From Arthrobacter cupressi (GTDB lineage Bacteria > Actinomycetota > Actinomycetes > Actinomycetales > Micrococcaceae): DNA of 64,000 nucleotides. This document shows positions 36,501 to 38,823 of the stretch, one piece after another. The DNA is taken from positions 248,001-312,000 of the forward strand of contig NZ_FNEI01000004.1 of assembly GCF_900099975.1 (NCBI RefSeq), given 5' to 3'. The notes under the pieces were generated by a model, which did no database searches, was not told the origin of the DNA, and worked only from the letters and a program-made list of their open reading frames with translations. The position numbers and the translations under genes were made by a program. How positions within the stretch are numbered: position 1 is the first letter of the stretch; every line of letters starts with the position of its first letter.

Positions 36501-38649
36501 TCGCGACGGCGATGCCGGCACCGGAGTTGGCGTCGCTCGCGTCGCCGGTGGCCGTGAGCGCCGCGTGGTTGATGGCGGCGAGGGCGAGGTCCCCGACTAC
36601 CTCGAGGTGCGCCGTGCCGGTCACCTTGGTGATGGTCTTGGCCGTCACGGTGAGAATGGCGACGGCGGCGTCGAAGGTGCTGGTGCCGGAAGAGTCGGCT
36701 TCCCCTTCGTCCTTGCCGGCCGAACCCGGGGTGGCTCCGGCGTCGACCGTTGAGGTGGACGTCATGGTGACGTTCGAACCGGCGGTGACCACTGCGCTTC
36801 CGCCCACCGTGACCGCGGCGTCGGAGGAGATGATGGCGAGGTCGCCATAGTCCTTGTTCAGCGTCACCGGGCCAACCGTGGAGCTGGCCGACATGACCAC
36901 GGCCCCGGTTGCTGCCAGATGCGCGTTGCCCGTGACGTTCACCGCGGCCTTGGAATCGACGTTGATGGCGTAGGCGGCGAAGTGGCTGGCGTCCGGGACG
37001 ATGCTCGAGGCGGCGGTGAGGTTGAGGTTGTTGGCGCTGATGTTGCCGCCGTTGATGGTAACCGCGACCTCGGCACAATGCGTCGCCAGGGCCACGAGGC
37101 AGCCGAGGACCGGTCCGCCCGTCACCGAGTCGGCTGCCTCGAGGGTGACGTCGCCGGTGGTGGTGATGTCGGCGTCGTCGGCCACCTCGATGAGTTCCAT
37201 CTGGATGAGCAGCCAGGCGGCCACGAGGGCGATGGTGCCGGAGATGGTGATCTTGTCCTTGCCGGCCCCGCCCTTGATGGTCAGCGAGGTGGTGGGGGCG
37301 GCGAAGGCCACGGTCTCGAAGGTGGCGCCGCTCAGTTCCAGCAGGCCGCCGCCGTTGAGCGTGAGAGTGGCGGTGTCGTCGCCGCCGGTTAGTTCGTAGA
37401 CGGCGTTGCTCGCGTCGCCCGAGGCGATGGGTTCGATGTTGAGGTAGTTGACCACCGTGGAATCCAGCCACAAGGTGCCCGAGTGCGGATCGGCGGCGAC
37501 GGAACGGCTGCTGGCGGTGATGCCGGCCGTGACCAGGGTGTCGAAGCCGGCGGCGCCGTCGAAGGTCACCATGATGCCCGGGTTGTTCGTGCCGCGGTCG
37601 ACCGTGAAGGTGTCGTCGCCCGCGGTGCCGGTGACGTTGATTGCGCTGATGCCGGCCAGGCTGCGGGTTTCTCCGCCGAAGGTGGCCGTGCCGTCCGCGT
37701 TGAAGACCAGGGCCGCCGAGGGGCCGGTCATGGCCAGGACCCAGGTGGTGGCTGCTTCCGGGGCTGGTTCGGCAGCGGGTGCTGTGTCGGGGGCGCTTAC
37801 GGGCGCCGGGGCGCTTGTGGGCGCCGGGGCGCTTGTGGGCGCCGGGGCGCTTGTGGGTGCGGGCTCGCTTCCGGGCGCCGGAGCCGGTTCCGAAAGCAAC
37901 TCTGCCGTCACGGAGACTCCGGCCGCGGAAACCGGTGCAGGGGTGGGTTCGGTGGAGGCTTCGGCGGCCGGAGCGGTCTCCGGCTCGGTTGCGGGCGCCG
38001 GCTCGACGGCGGGTACGGTTGCCGGCTCGACGGCGGGTTCGGTTGCCGGTTCGACGGCGGGCGCCGGTTCGGGCGCGGGCTCAGCGGCCGGTGCCCGGTA
38101 CATCCGCTCTGGGCCGTTGAAGCGCCGCTCCCCCGGGTTGAGGGTCCGGGTCATCAGATCGGCTCCGCCTTCGATGTCGGCGAATCCGGCGATGTGGCCG
38201 TACTCGTGCGCGAGGACAGTCAGCAGGTCCATGGTTCCCTGGGCCGGTGCACCGGTGGTGGCGGACCAGCCCCAGCCGGCCGCCGTCGGGTCAACCGCGA
38301 TGCTGTTCCCGGAGGTGATGGCGAGTGCGTCGCCGGGCAGGTCCTGCAGGAAGACCGAGGCGCCGCCGACGTTCCAGCCAGGCCACTGGGCCGCCGCGGA
38401 ACCCTGCACTGCGGCGAGGTCCGCGGCCGAGATTGTGGCGCCGGACTGGGCGCCAGCGGTGTACGCGGCGTCCTGGTGCTCGCCCTCGAACAGCACGAAT
38501 TCTGCAGGGCCTGAAGCACGCGAAAGGCCCGCCGCGGAAGCGGCGGCGGCCGGAATGGCAGACGGAAGGTTGAAGGCAACCACCATGCAAAGCGTCACCG
38601 CAGCGGAGACTATCCGCCGCAGGGCCGGCCCCAGCACAGTCCATGTCAT
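9520..38649 (-). CDS. Giant secreted multi-repeat protein (9709 residues), metallopeptidase head, RTX and Calx-beta tail
   Basis: One uninterrupted frame encodes 9709 residues. I chose ATG 38649 because GAGGA lies seven bases upstream and a signal peptide follows at once (arginines, a hydrophobic core near residues 13-30, AAAASAAG). The frame is open to 38751. Approximate layout in residues: 45-185 metallopeptidase-like with H148-E-Y-G-H152-x2-G155-x2-D158; 184-302 Pro/Ala/Glu linker; 430-4460 glycine-rich beta repeats of 50-57 residues; 1667-1847 and 3460-3655 aromatic carbohydrate-binding-like modules; 4480-6790 irregular beta regions; 6790-7165 Calx-beta-like; 7180-7920 repeats with a WxADGFxxGQ core; 8030-9007 RTX nonapeptides (GGxGxDxL); 9094-9460 two lectin-like domains; 9470-9584 Calx-beta; then a Ser/Thr linker and a final beta domain. 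There is no LPxTG, C-terminal helix or neighbouring type I exporter. An adhesin or matrix fibre is likely by architecture. The substrate and the protease activity are unproven. Confidence 0.93.
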   Translation of the reverse strand: MTWTVLGPALRRIVSAAVTLCMVVAFNLPSAIPAAAASAAGLSRASGPAEFVLFEGEHQDAAYTAGAQSGATISAADLAAVQGSAAAQWPGWNVGGASVFLQDLPGDALAITSGNSIAVDPTAAGWGWSATTGAPAQGTMDLLTVLAHEYGHIAGFADIEGGADLMTRTLNPGERRFNGPERMYRAPAAEPAPEPAPAVEPATEPAVEPATVPAVEPAPATEPETAPAAEASTEPTPAPVSAAGVSVTAELLSEPAPAPGSEPAPTSAPAPTSAPAPTSAPAPVSAPDTAPAAEPAPEAATTWVLAMTGPSAALVFNADGTATFGGETRSLAGISAINVTGTAGDDTFTVDRGTNNPGIMVTFDGAAGFDTLVTAGITASSRSVAADPHSGTLWLDSTVVNYLNIEPIASGDASNAVYELTGGDDTATLTLNGGGLLELSGATFETVAFAAPTTSLTIKGGAGKDKITISGTIALVAAWLLIQMELIEVADDADITTTGDVTLEAADSVTGGPVLGCLVALATHCAEVAVTINGGNISANNLNLTAASSIVPDASHFAAYAINVDSKAAVNVTGNAHLAATGAVVMSASSTVGPVTLNKDYGDLAIISSDAAVTVGGSAVVTAGSNVTMTSTSTVDAGATPGSAGKDEGEADSSGTSTFDAAVAILTVTAKTITKVTGTAHLEVVGDLALAAINHAALTATGDASDANSGAGIAVANLDQTTTAFIASTSATPTTAAKLNITADSEGANTSSTKAGVEGSTQNDKDPNSADRGNGQANTADGNIGIAGALSVNVLHSHTAAFISGSRVTTTGVQRIHSGSSNGATATADGSTTSGSGLGVGVAVGINVVTLLTEAYLAGGAILNAGGVVLEAFGPAAAKNTFSADSTSGAGGDATVGVAGSLALNIITATTLANIRGAGANLNGSDLTQTAKASHENKAKAKAKQSGGGSVGIGASVAINIINNVVAAGLAVNGVLTAAKKLAMNATTTDATTTEASGGAAGGSAAVLTGVVGITISNVSTSASVRRGSALTTTGNITGKADQTATVDSKALGATTAGAGATLGAAISFALTSAEHLVDSSLNRNTTSGGLISMEADGTSTTATAATASAAGAEGGQSAGGKDSSNKDSKQKSDAQLGFADSKSTSTNSNGTSTPAAKNEDGTTVTVAAAIALNLVTSTTTALAAAAAGQPAIVVTAAGAVTFKALNNTDAKAVADGSASNGSSVTIGAGLAINKVILRNEASTGVGTAVTAGGLNLTAGTRPLGSDTVHAFEADAKAGASGSSGNLGIAGAFALNIVDQDTLATVHADPTPAPQAPAAPGVAIVGGGAVAMSANSNSTSNAKAKASQSGSGTVGIGAAFALNLINDTVYSGIDQVGDPTRGPPLTGAGNVTIAGTTAHTLTTTAESGSAGGTVSITPAIAITIANILSSASLGASTTALTASGAVDAQATQTVKATTTAKGDTKVGGTAGIGVSLALAIIDNDVDSGSARSITAGGAVSFKATGTSDTKTTAEASAKGASASEGSSGGGKDVNKKADDNLGQAKSTQSAETGKTSSTSSTPKAASNEDGGSSVSIAGAIAINVVATTSRAWLANGVTISSGGIVTLKSLANTDALANAKGDSAADTSVGIGAGVAVNKVDIVNRAVTGTATITGTGLVLTAALTAGDTNDVVRRWTGSEWKTVESGAELPGPSKDDLAYVKTNGGTGGNDGIYKFNGSNWTMDQDVTITSGAAFPGSPSSGDYFLLTTAHDGHPRNSVYKYDGSEWDFVTADTYGQKEELPKNDIEENDWFQLTAQDGGNAPGFYKRNGSQQWVAQSVTLSDGDHFPASPTADQLFRLWEHEISATARAGASKASSVGVAGALALNIVTNTTEAVLQAGASATLGGSAVVISALSNEYDYAKASGKAEVGSATGVGASVALQVLVPSTVRAEAENGATLTGGSSVTVDAFGFRELVTTAEGGTAGGTAVTPVVALLISKDDHVIARLGTGSALTSSGAVKVTATHLNRIRTEGNAEAAGKDTAVGIDISINVAVGWQTTAEIARNVTGASVDVVASSEIKSEAKAVASAKGSSESDPKSGDQNANSQVNGDNPNTKDQGTGTLPSSSGGTNGSNGATNANGKASSESGSGGGGTGVAGAIAVNWVVMVNTARITANRTVTATAGAVTVRALSHVDANARAMGSAIDLQNDTGVGAAIGLNVQDLTSIATIGAGAVISGQAGITVEAITPAGQRNDFIVWGIAAGGGKNSAGVAASAGVQILLITTTASVGKGAQLDSAAGGVTVRATEAMGLQLIALSGGFSTGSGTAVGGAVAVNYLEVTTWAFIDSGTAAGQVTSVDAAGTLTISAKTTLVPLEPETPLQGKVTLPSVTSVAVGAGASNSGAAVSGSFIIDIMSFDTQASLGTGARVNQEGAVGGAGQSVSVTAEDSLEIVNVAGALSFSASSAAVGLTVIVDVITSNVRARIGAGSAVRAGGSVTVEAKGGEDWFELSVAGGVSGSSAAVTGAVLVFVFNQGGSSPAVVASIEAGAEVHALGTVKVLASRTASGPFSAGNLAIGGGSAGVGASAVVIVRSSVVEAYVGAGADIEAGGAGLTVSAIQSGDFKFLAVGGAGGNSAGVAGSVVVNVSSDTTKAHLDAGASSAGTHTTVLAKDTTTVLALAGVLTVGGSAGVGAGVDVEVITKDTQAWLAKDTSVTGSGNLTVDAQSAEKITSISVGGSFAGSAAVNVNAAVSVLSITTKAFIADGTSTSDAAVVAMDGSVRVNADESLTLNVIGGNIAVGGSAGVGAAVSVPVTTKETHAWIGNYARVSAKGADAVTVATGSYSVTTKDMRFAPADVNTGSNTITLAGHGFQNGRQVQYDRGCDTGGCGITGLTHRGIYYIVNATANTFQVSATQGGAAVDLLSQGTTENQRFFATDEANVQEDNTLRFNPQTAVSGNQITTPYSVNAANDDAVVYSSGGGAVIGGLVDGGTYFYKSLGGNTFQLLNKKSTDGGTPVALSLSGTTGKAHSITKSGTAPGGDASAMGPRVIQAGSTPDFGGVAVTANNSDNIGAFGVAVGIGGTAGVSLAGAVAVNTIRTSAHIGANARINCGVTCASNVAGANTGQSVQVSAANQYYQLGIAAAVGIGGSAGVAVPVDVRVVSIDTYAYIGTGSTVNARNNIAVTANAKDAVVSVAAGAGGGTVGVAGTVAVTVLKLNTFACTGTPTGTLAFECLGTGATLKADNNVLVSAKDDTRLLLLTLAAAGGYVGVGAAVGVAVLDKKVQAYLGAGGAVDALALGSGIGGVSNGAGLSGSGTAADFGRQSFSGVIVRADSVEDVFGLVAAVGGGFVGVAGGVSVALLTVLVKAFIGGNSTVNAQPGASPAQGVNVSATDRFKSLTIAGGIAGGFVGVSGGVDVGVANNSVQAILGAGATIHAAGNVQVYAVSAKDVSTFAVSVSGGFVGVAAAVSVWTVGTAATGGYHAAPGGDYRGNWNSGTSYRRGDVVTDTGDGKRYSAKEDGVLGGASPRNNPAKWLGESSAFGRGDWSAAEYYNKGDEVRDTVDGKYYTATADGVHSATRPGLDSGNWDEGGSLNSIQQGGTAAQGGSGGYKDNTLTGTTAGAATAWTSAQAWDEGALASYNGQTWSATEDIASGVALAPGTAGAKWRLVSGSETKTNQRLADQLGVASGRISAAAPASNIGNDALGTVPTGGTTATINAIVLAGGHVRAWAKDQLRILGVAGAGAVGAVGVGISVLVLNIKSNTDAGIGSTAQITAGTGGTGEVSVQAGMDEHSVGFGFSGAVGAVGIAGQVVVINDRGTQRAHIDGGAQILRAGGGVLVGSTADRHLENYSIGLAIGAVGAGVSVSVVNVSGDNTAETGTVAVGGTGTVASFTSSTVDNINVYGLGVSVAGGAGAIGGVVTLVSLAGTAKASASPSGTVGSGGVAATATGTRTVQATTLNVTVGGVAIGLTVVRADSARHLESIVGGSATTSGAVESTATASNTATVRSPGVSIGGVTIGITVSFAELSGHTLAKATGTVTGASSIDVVATAANKADTETVLVSGSLLGLSGAWASSRITSDAWIRAIVDGTASLGSTGTITVKAQTQGDGNYAKGIVDSTSGGLIDLKAMVAVARVSNEVRATLDGAVTAAGKLDVLADAHNSSEARVKTAAVALVSLAIGAADSKIDAGTRVTGAGSIAAAGADLTIKATSVNTATAYSNVITGGLLGGVAVSAPVADISAPTGAQWDGQATAGRNMTVEADATNTAHSTAKVLATGIVGVTGASAPADITTATVTYAVIGSAAKISGLTQKLLVYAHAVNRATAVAGGKGIGAVSIGVMYPNATDKAITKAELNGDVGTTHVDPAVGTVGDAGALTIEVKAIGDDATNASVDSLSIGLVAVSASSAEARTEPEVRAQLGGGKVTATQGVTVLAQSVTDADSYAYAASGGVIDIQAGFTAKSFASPKVSAIVTGGFVQAGGLLSITALHGAAQAPLSDGTVAGINCNGADTICFTLPHGIGTGTTVTYSAPASSVPGVAEGTVPNPNAIPGLGDGRTYGVIKVDNNTLRLGVEFNAAGVVNAQTGTLHFAGGHNFRTGDRVVYNCNGGGALGTLPVAGLACGSSYYVFAVDEFDIRLSSTPLGTTGSNVVTFNPSTAMPDGSTFQVADTTGLDGRAVVYHAPATIDFKSSLVDVNTNGSGQLQDNDNNGIDHDGSWNTIYAPSHGAIDNAEYVYTVTDGPAIGGLFNGQHVWIVLEDLDGLGSMFAAGNHMIRLADSACHAGIGQYDADPGAGVDLHPCTEVMQVIALVPNTSPAGLRANHSLRRVGYESIGLVEGNMYFIDVVNGTDFQLRNAAGTLMTGLDTSKLGTHRLVNEGIAAVSGGTGTQQLYIDLGAGALAGTPHVMIGVGGPGALLADPAGSTNGVASATSTGIGGGLFRFSDVFSEVTSKPSLTVDVQAGTLRGNAVLIDGTSYINVAVSSVGKGGGFLGFGASNAFADAVNTVLVKIGSAANIFASTDLQVTALGITTANGEAVNRTGGLILGADTDVDLELGYSVKTGVAGTLYANRSVLIDAAAGFNANARASSGSGGLGTNADANDDSGQGVQIGHDYTAEVATSLSGTAKLRGAQVQISAGVGSAFGIDFTDGSIDGRALEARGVARSDADAYALGADSDAGAYVSLTDSVLTKLDTGSYIEGEYVFIRAAHEHLNLQADANANCGCGGGDTDARAYVSFNGNSAVQGLDESVIRTAELHVAALQYFDRLYYHAHRSGGLFDFGSADGDIHYQPQRDILWESTVYLLGEPNPVLIVDASGKIIAKTYNVTVRSTQFGPALGIGDTVSGPTIWIDPILYDELPAALFEANNAGGECDANCNGLIHGSLGIFSMQETWNSVLIRNSSDKNIFLKGTTDPQSVSINTLNSHLTSTPEAVISVSVDNGPHAPPATQWFWHVHHIFPATGVVIESLRPTATTGFDLTIDGDIRNRIGSTRLTNQRGSILRGNDAGTETFYSNTITLDSESGSLGAVSAGTVPNPLILVLLQIFHTGEPGVPAVLKPVGLDAEAGQDLYLDLTVLRRDSLTANPAPINPVIGPIKAGRDAVVILRDSAEGVNGPGIGDINVDIYTPDNKPAPYGTGSVLETVPTTCYFRPDGASCTGGTDTPVVVGGAVVAVAFGSDLTPINANYTFSDLRAGHNIAIFHPSAATAMTIKAFTDVDAQWIDDETGATHGVTDGSGKTDVLNNGNIWVIEQSGKGDLRVGHIHGTGLCTGAAALCATPIPADVRLDSPARILDAELDSGVLDTDDDGTLVDAYDLDVSGIANGIDVTGRNITLTAGDNGLGEAGSVSGIGGIGLPDNFLEIQVDAVGGFPSVAKGLLNAHDLAADDDKTLGIYLDQVAGDLRIGVVETAGDSSLSTGNVSLRSRAGSIIDGAANGAGDAAADVLGQTIDIDAHGGSIGTAAKDLDIDSLRGSPFACTNANCANNSGGVSDGTSDAGLAAVADDVALEAGTGIYLTETDSYLRLVLAHAVTGNIRITVRETAELDEDLFLIRDGSANFAEDNTTVPGNDADHPRTIPAGTVFAETGGVQLRVGDDVTLHQNSQILAKLGIDIRGDFGNADTGGTLAVPDPEYGSSMILRGRIIADCTVTPGDSTGDPMGACAPSTANPVAGRQVHVWGGSDVDIIQLGDPSGLDLAQTTNPALNKEQQGDPGYIFLGSKTTIHGNATTASNTADGEDRITVWYLQSMNVVTSPTGLANPALTGTGAGHTLTLDGQGESDHYAVYTNGSHGNIRNYVINVLDTGAPDAGVDELTIHGYNNTAAAYNGYVPGTTRNAATDDIFLLRALKCIDNASPFDLGTGVPSNCLSPTETADHPAFIALLAGSLAADGGIGSYRDRIAGNEPSALVQRINYDTALNGRITVLGEGGNDAFYVDDTSATITLDGGAGNDVFQIGQIFGSRRGTQNVPDGGALLPADTFPALVPTTRGWLSPGAHAPLLATGGTGNDQFTVYSNQAEIQLNGDDNNDIFIVRAFAVAAVCDTDADSIAGCGLSDVSFAPAGGTFPTTAAFGSCVINAGYTRYDRNGDGVCNNADAHTTFNHLPGSNIDLDNTMWEDDIIPLDLNGVAVPVIGLGFSTSRPLDIRAGGGEDEVQYNVNAPVNLDGGTGFDKLVVLGTEFADDFAITDKGIFGAGLNVKYTTIEVVEVDGLEGDDQFFVQSTAYGVAYRVIGGLGSDMISVTGDVTADIVTRELEGLSGAVDHIVTSPTDPGYDGLTADGVPYNLATQDRGIVVIREGTGGTRVREGAAGTATIKSYAYYTVELAVVPTSNVYVTVSAALPPSQEADGSLANPAPLPNGLGDTVWLCVGTTDTQCDELSEFQRHYVVNGVVVDEAGRALTLTFTPGTWNTPQRVYLWAVDDPRAEGDRTVVLQHSVISQDTRFHRAAVRQVNALVYDNDTPGVYVTEVEPGGTATDGRTVVIEGSALTQRTDDLLLSLAKAPAGHTIWVKVWMDADSQRLIQLDFSLVPAGRWIAFSDGHGGTYYSVSFDSTNWSTPLRIVVKARSNSDAGDPLTAVVNYELDTLITTPAAAAAYPFPNLRSGPQRTDVLVYDDETPNVVSLPTGTDTVVIKCGNTACTIPGGTDGYTIRLTRAPAGGAGGTVRIALIPDGLVDVVSVDGVAVTPADYAVVGGDIPARAFQGALAIAGATISRANGSDLGSFLDEGFAAGQRITISSCGATIFTVLSVSANGKSMVLSSAPACAGGMGISINRITRSGAWDGTATTEFVNGAWRLVRPVVGPTGGSWLADGFSEGQWVQICQAGTCIRAKIAVIRGDNAGHDEKLELRNFALSGDSLAAFGAGAFTVVRIAAIVDFTAANWFHEQFIELRADVAYEQPLQRQGVKIFPAAQHLVSRLRGPLAVEGGVTGADRSLQLGLKLPGEQDGPLFAIATQAPESKQIDILNIYNDSSQANGRGAMNSTSLRGFSMAKDLDFGAAYGGAEGQTFGEPQVFPGGISYGTVQFVDGQFVTSGAKSTIEIFNLMLGTGNDHLDIQGTLQPDDAVKLTGTVVLAPSVGEYGSTHRISRPAPFDWKAQGFLTGQPVTISGLAGTWKVLGFGDDDPADTTDNTVMYLLQLTGPVVGASTAVRTLVAADVPVSVTGAVTTVPNAANDGGTVTRASGSWIADGFVAGQLVMIQGVTGAWRLTAVTDLVLTLGRGDPLPALNGNRTVFVPGPHGGLTTVHGGGNSFIRNAFDMQRSAPGAGAPAGTGLVLTRQDGLPWALTDFLPGSGYYALDPYGHGPQHIQLAGESFTRLILGFGNAACPFADPFPHCGEGSVMYLSGPVYGGPKAVVPTDVHAAKPLALTASGTMQLHTDYLVRTDGGSFLADGFKAGMQVRISGLAGPFTIKTLTATTMTFWNAALRPTVHLNAAGAAVWDAPVFTVAGNDPNRDGGLLIGGDTITVCRLAAPVIDGTAVPCDLDATAGPGSPLVVYGDTSQDGVWYSGHPYDVLGMEFGPKPFDPFVNIPDAGNEDDEWMLGLANPYDYAGNDIIDASGLFAHLPAGQLPTVGFTAYGGLGDDLIIGSQAGDHLAGGSGDDEIRGQRGVDHIYGDSGVNVNVFTRALDIAVVDRSPLPSVTGAGVLNNGTTIQPYPSPVRDDLLAAGRDLLFGEGAGTVGSVPESAYDDIVFGDHGAVIQDVADPNEPDVRLQKIQTTALASVLAVESRNLQRGADDILFGGLGRDLLIGGAGHDMADGDDADDMVLGDNASLLRTDFLSFHFQTLCGTLLYSRSDQPNACGGTVTEDNSGLLLVDGTPRAYRDPDGAPWWAEYDVTNLFHDFASDEGSKWAGSFGNDYLAGGAGHDVILGQLGNDVIQGDGGIEQAFARMVDDPTITLHAGASRTPLGCTGAPGNVVCDFTGVLAVVASFEAATDGEDYTEGNAGNDVVFGGLGQDDIVGGSSDFFSLVTPELRPDGLPFPALAYLPGDDRGADLLFGGAGTQIAMNNQVSGVPGTPGQPGGILADNTLPANMHARDADTIVADNGRIIRIVGTNHTDINPAGTAGAANYVTFNYDNYGTQRIVVRGVHLLDYTPGGPDFVPANFGQGAGSDCNGSPTQPTCSIVLDTATGTWKYTQIGGRDEVHGESGDDTAYAGADHDALYGDAQDDDLIGGWGNDWISGGTGTDGILGDDGRIFTSRNTGCSVASSAVCTQLGEPLYGVYKFRSVDPDTRTSQGDVLNEAIYTPGRVQTATINVAGQLAKAADLTPYNLGDNVNASQHHVANQPLFDANNSDDVIFGGWGNDFIHGGAGDDAVSGSEALGTSYAQHFDAGGNPVGLELIDFLHPYNPGDVLHFGADTNAWHSNNHNMGRLGEFLLYDEYDPRRAILFNADGSVWKGTTPPWTRQFFLNNDAASGNWVTACIAVDNQGNCTGTITNQPSDGDDAIFGDLGNDWSVGGTGQDTIWAGWGNDLSNADDLLTTNNGLNDAPDGVNSSYQDRVFGGAGLDILIGNTGGDRLIDWVGEFNSYLVPFAPFGIATVSRQVEPQLPMFLYALSRSQGADPTRATDTGNDPVRNGEPDGELGLITQHDHGQWQTQTGGPTDPQAGNIPGGRRDTLRGADFNDGTLQGFATDSGAFAVQNGLLKVTAAGPSQDAVAVWYSDAYKSVYYEIAAKISMDKATGGWKANAFIIFDYFGPEDFKFAGIDDSINKMVIGHRNASGWWYDAQASVPGSVSPGRFYELNVVVNGLVVTVTADGKNAFSHQFPVRYVDGDAVALNKGLVGFGSQQAQGWFDNIALTVISPEISLDRTEYFDDGTAEAFTPAAGSWSIDTGRYLGTVRNGTALVTAQFGSTGIDPLSYVEVEATFRAAGVTGIVFDYYAANDYKFVVLDVPAQRVLIGHVSPRSGWVVDQAVARTIAAGSEQTLNLVLKATVATVTLNGQVVTSRSFNSAVADGRTGLLGRPASDAEPASFNSFRFRTDDDQFTPPAVIQREVRIGDATVVEGNSGARTVALTLTLSQAQAIPLTLSWRTVAGSATAGTDFLAASGTVTFAANSTTATITVTVYGDAVFESAEQFMVQLLAGPDFNLADGFGQVTISNDDAAPAGGAAAGGAAATTMSSPGTSSSSTTQSASTEPAPAAASSDGPLTVNYLPDGGFSFTVQGANNRDYYTVRIVCGDYSTTLTVVIGADGTGTTQAVYPPSGSCTATLEIPKQINRSRVLATVTFTV
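9900..10245 (-). other. Calx-beta domain near the C-terminus of the giant protein
   Basis: The encoded segment (about residues 9470-9584) shows the Calx-beta pattern: DATVVEGNSGARTVALTLTL, then SGTVTFAANSTTATITVTV, YGDAVFESAEQFMVQL and the closing ISNDD. These domains bind calcium and are common in extracellular adhesins. A low-complexity Ser/Thr/Ala linker and a final beta domain of about 80 residues follow. Confidence 0.8.
10270..11370 (-). other. Two lectin-like (concanavalin A/LamG-type) domains in the giant protein
   Basis: Two tandem segments of about 180 residues share a pattern. Each opens with F(N/D)DGTxxxF and (S/A)GxFxxxxGxL-type strands. Each then has IIFDYFGPEDFKFAGID or IVFDYYAANDYKFVVLD, a GH(R/V)xxxGW segment, an LNxVVxxxVVTVTxxG strand and a final GxxGFGS or GLLGRPA strand. 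This resembles LamG or 3-keto-disaccharide-hydrolase beta-jelly rolls used for glycan binding. No catalytic residues were assigned. Confidence 0.6.
11630..14560 (-). other. RTX-type calcium-binding repeat region of the giant protein
   Basis: Encoded residues of about 8030-9007 hold many GGxGxDxL nonapeptides in clusters, for example GGLGDDLIIGSQAGDHLAGG, GGAGHDVILGQLGNDVIQGD, GDAQDDDLIGGWGNDWISGG and GGAGLDILIGNTGGDRLIDW. The clusters are separated by 50-150-residue linkers. This is the hemolysin-type calcium-binding fold, which folds on meeting extracellular calcium. In Gram-negative bacteria it is tied to type I secretion. Here it follows a Sec-type signal peptide, and no HlyB/HlyD-like gene is in the window. 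Confidence 0.88.
14890..17110 (-). repeat. Degenerate 'ADGF' repeats in the giant protein
   Basis: At least six copies of a segment of about 45-60 residues share the core (S/G)(F/W)(L/I)ADGFxxGQxVxIxG followed by a variable strand and a TxLxL strand. Examples are SFLDEGFAAGQRITISSCG, SWLADGFSEGQWVQICQAG, DWKAQGFLTGQPVTISGLAG, SWIADGFVAGQLVMIQGVTG and SFLADGFKAGMQVRISGLAG. I do not know a named domain for it. The copies are interrupted by other beta segments. Confidence 0.65.
17150..18320 (-). other. Calx-beta-like tandem segments of the giant protein
   Basis: Three consecutive segments look like degenerate Calx-beta domains. One holds YTVELAVVPTSNVYVTVSA with DEAGRALTLTFTPGTWNTP and VYLWAVDDPRAEGDRTVVL. 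The second holds TVVIEGSALTQRTDDLLLSL with APAGHTIWVKVWMD. The third begins TDTVVIKCGNTAC and has DGYTIRLTRAPAGG. The order of strands and the acidic turns match the family, and two of the segments keep the wording almost exactly (RAPAG/KAPAG). Confidence 0.55.
27690..28265 (-). other. Tandem CBM5/12-like (chitin-binding-type) modules inside the giant protein
   Basis: Around residues 3460-3655 the glycine-rich repeats are interrupted by three modules of about 45-60 residues with the CBM5/12 pattern: W, then YxxGDxV, then G(K/x)xYxAxxxG, then P and a closing W. Examples are SGTSYRRGDVVTDTGDGKRY, AAEYYNKGDEVRDTVDGKYY and SAQAWDEGALASYNGQTW. CBM5/12 modules bind chitin or cellulose through surface aromatic residues. 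Their placement in the middle of an otherwise aromatic-poor fibre suggests displayed binding knobs. Confidence 0.65.
32258..36395 (-). repeat. Three consecutive six-unit super-repeats of about 1.1-1.2 kb in the giant gene
   Basis: Each super-repeat begins with a polar low-complexity insert rich in S, N, K, D, Q and G, at about 36305-36395, 35170-35305 and 33940-34085. A fourth insert at 32258-32438 closes the series. Six units of 50-57 residues follow each insert in fixed order. Unit 1 has an AxxxNVV/NLV strand, unit 2 AxNKV, unit 3 LALNIV, unit 4 AINLIN, unit 5 a VxITPxxAITI-type strand and unit 6 xALAI. The third copy carries an extra 0.55 kb module after unit 2. This positional match implies duplication of a whole six-unit block. 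Confidence 0.7.
33110..33655 (-). repeat. Four tandem 'YKYDGSEW' modules inserted in the third super-repeat
   Basis: About 180 residues (1667-1847) form four copies of a unit of about 45 residues. Each has a Pro-rich opening (FPGSPSSGDYFLLTT, LPKNDIEENDWFQLT, FPASPTADQLFRL), then an aromatic hairpin (GIYKFNGSNW, SVYKYDGSEW, GFYKRNGSQQW). Aromatic and charged residues make them unlike the flanking Ala/Gly/Thr repeats. Similar short hairpin modules occur in phage tail fibres and surface proteins. The function is unknown. Confidence 0.65.
37740..38097 (-). repeat. Pro/Ala/Glu-rich linker with in-frame tandem DNA repeats
   Basis: This segment encodes the extended linker after the metallopeptidase head. 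It includes an 18-base unit (GGGCGCCGGGGCGCTTGT) repeated at about 37800-37860, giving PAPTSA three or more times. A second set of 18-24-base units around 37990-38090 gives VEPATEPA-type copies. Such arrays can change copy number by slippage without breaking the frame. Confidence 0.8.
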
Positions 38650-38823
38650 CGCGTGCATCCTCGCGGACGTAAACCCCCAGAATGCGCCTGCATCCAGGCA
38701 ACAAGGCCTGGTGTCCGGCGCGCGCGGCCCCTCCCAGCGAGACCACGACAATTCACGCTCTCCGGAACGCCCCAGAGGCTCCGTCCGGACCGGATGCGGG
38801 CCGTTTTGATCGACCCAAGCGGG

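Noticed and set aside
37740..38097. A CRISPR-like array in the repeats near 37.8-38.1 kb
   Set aside because: The units are 18-24 bases, contiguous, in frame and encode a Pro/Ala linker, with no spacers or cas genes.
9520..38649. The giant gene as several smaller genes split at internal starts
   Set aside because: The frame never closes over 9709 codons, the repeats run across every possible break, and only the first start has a signal peptide.
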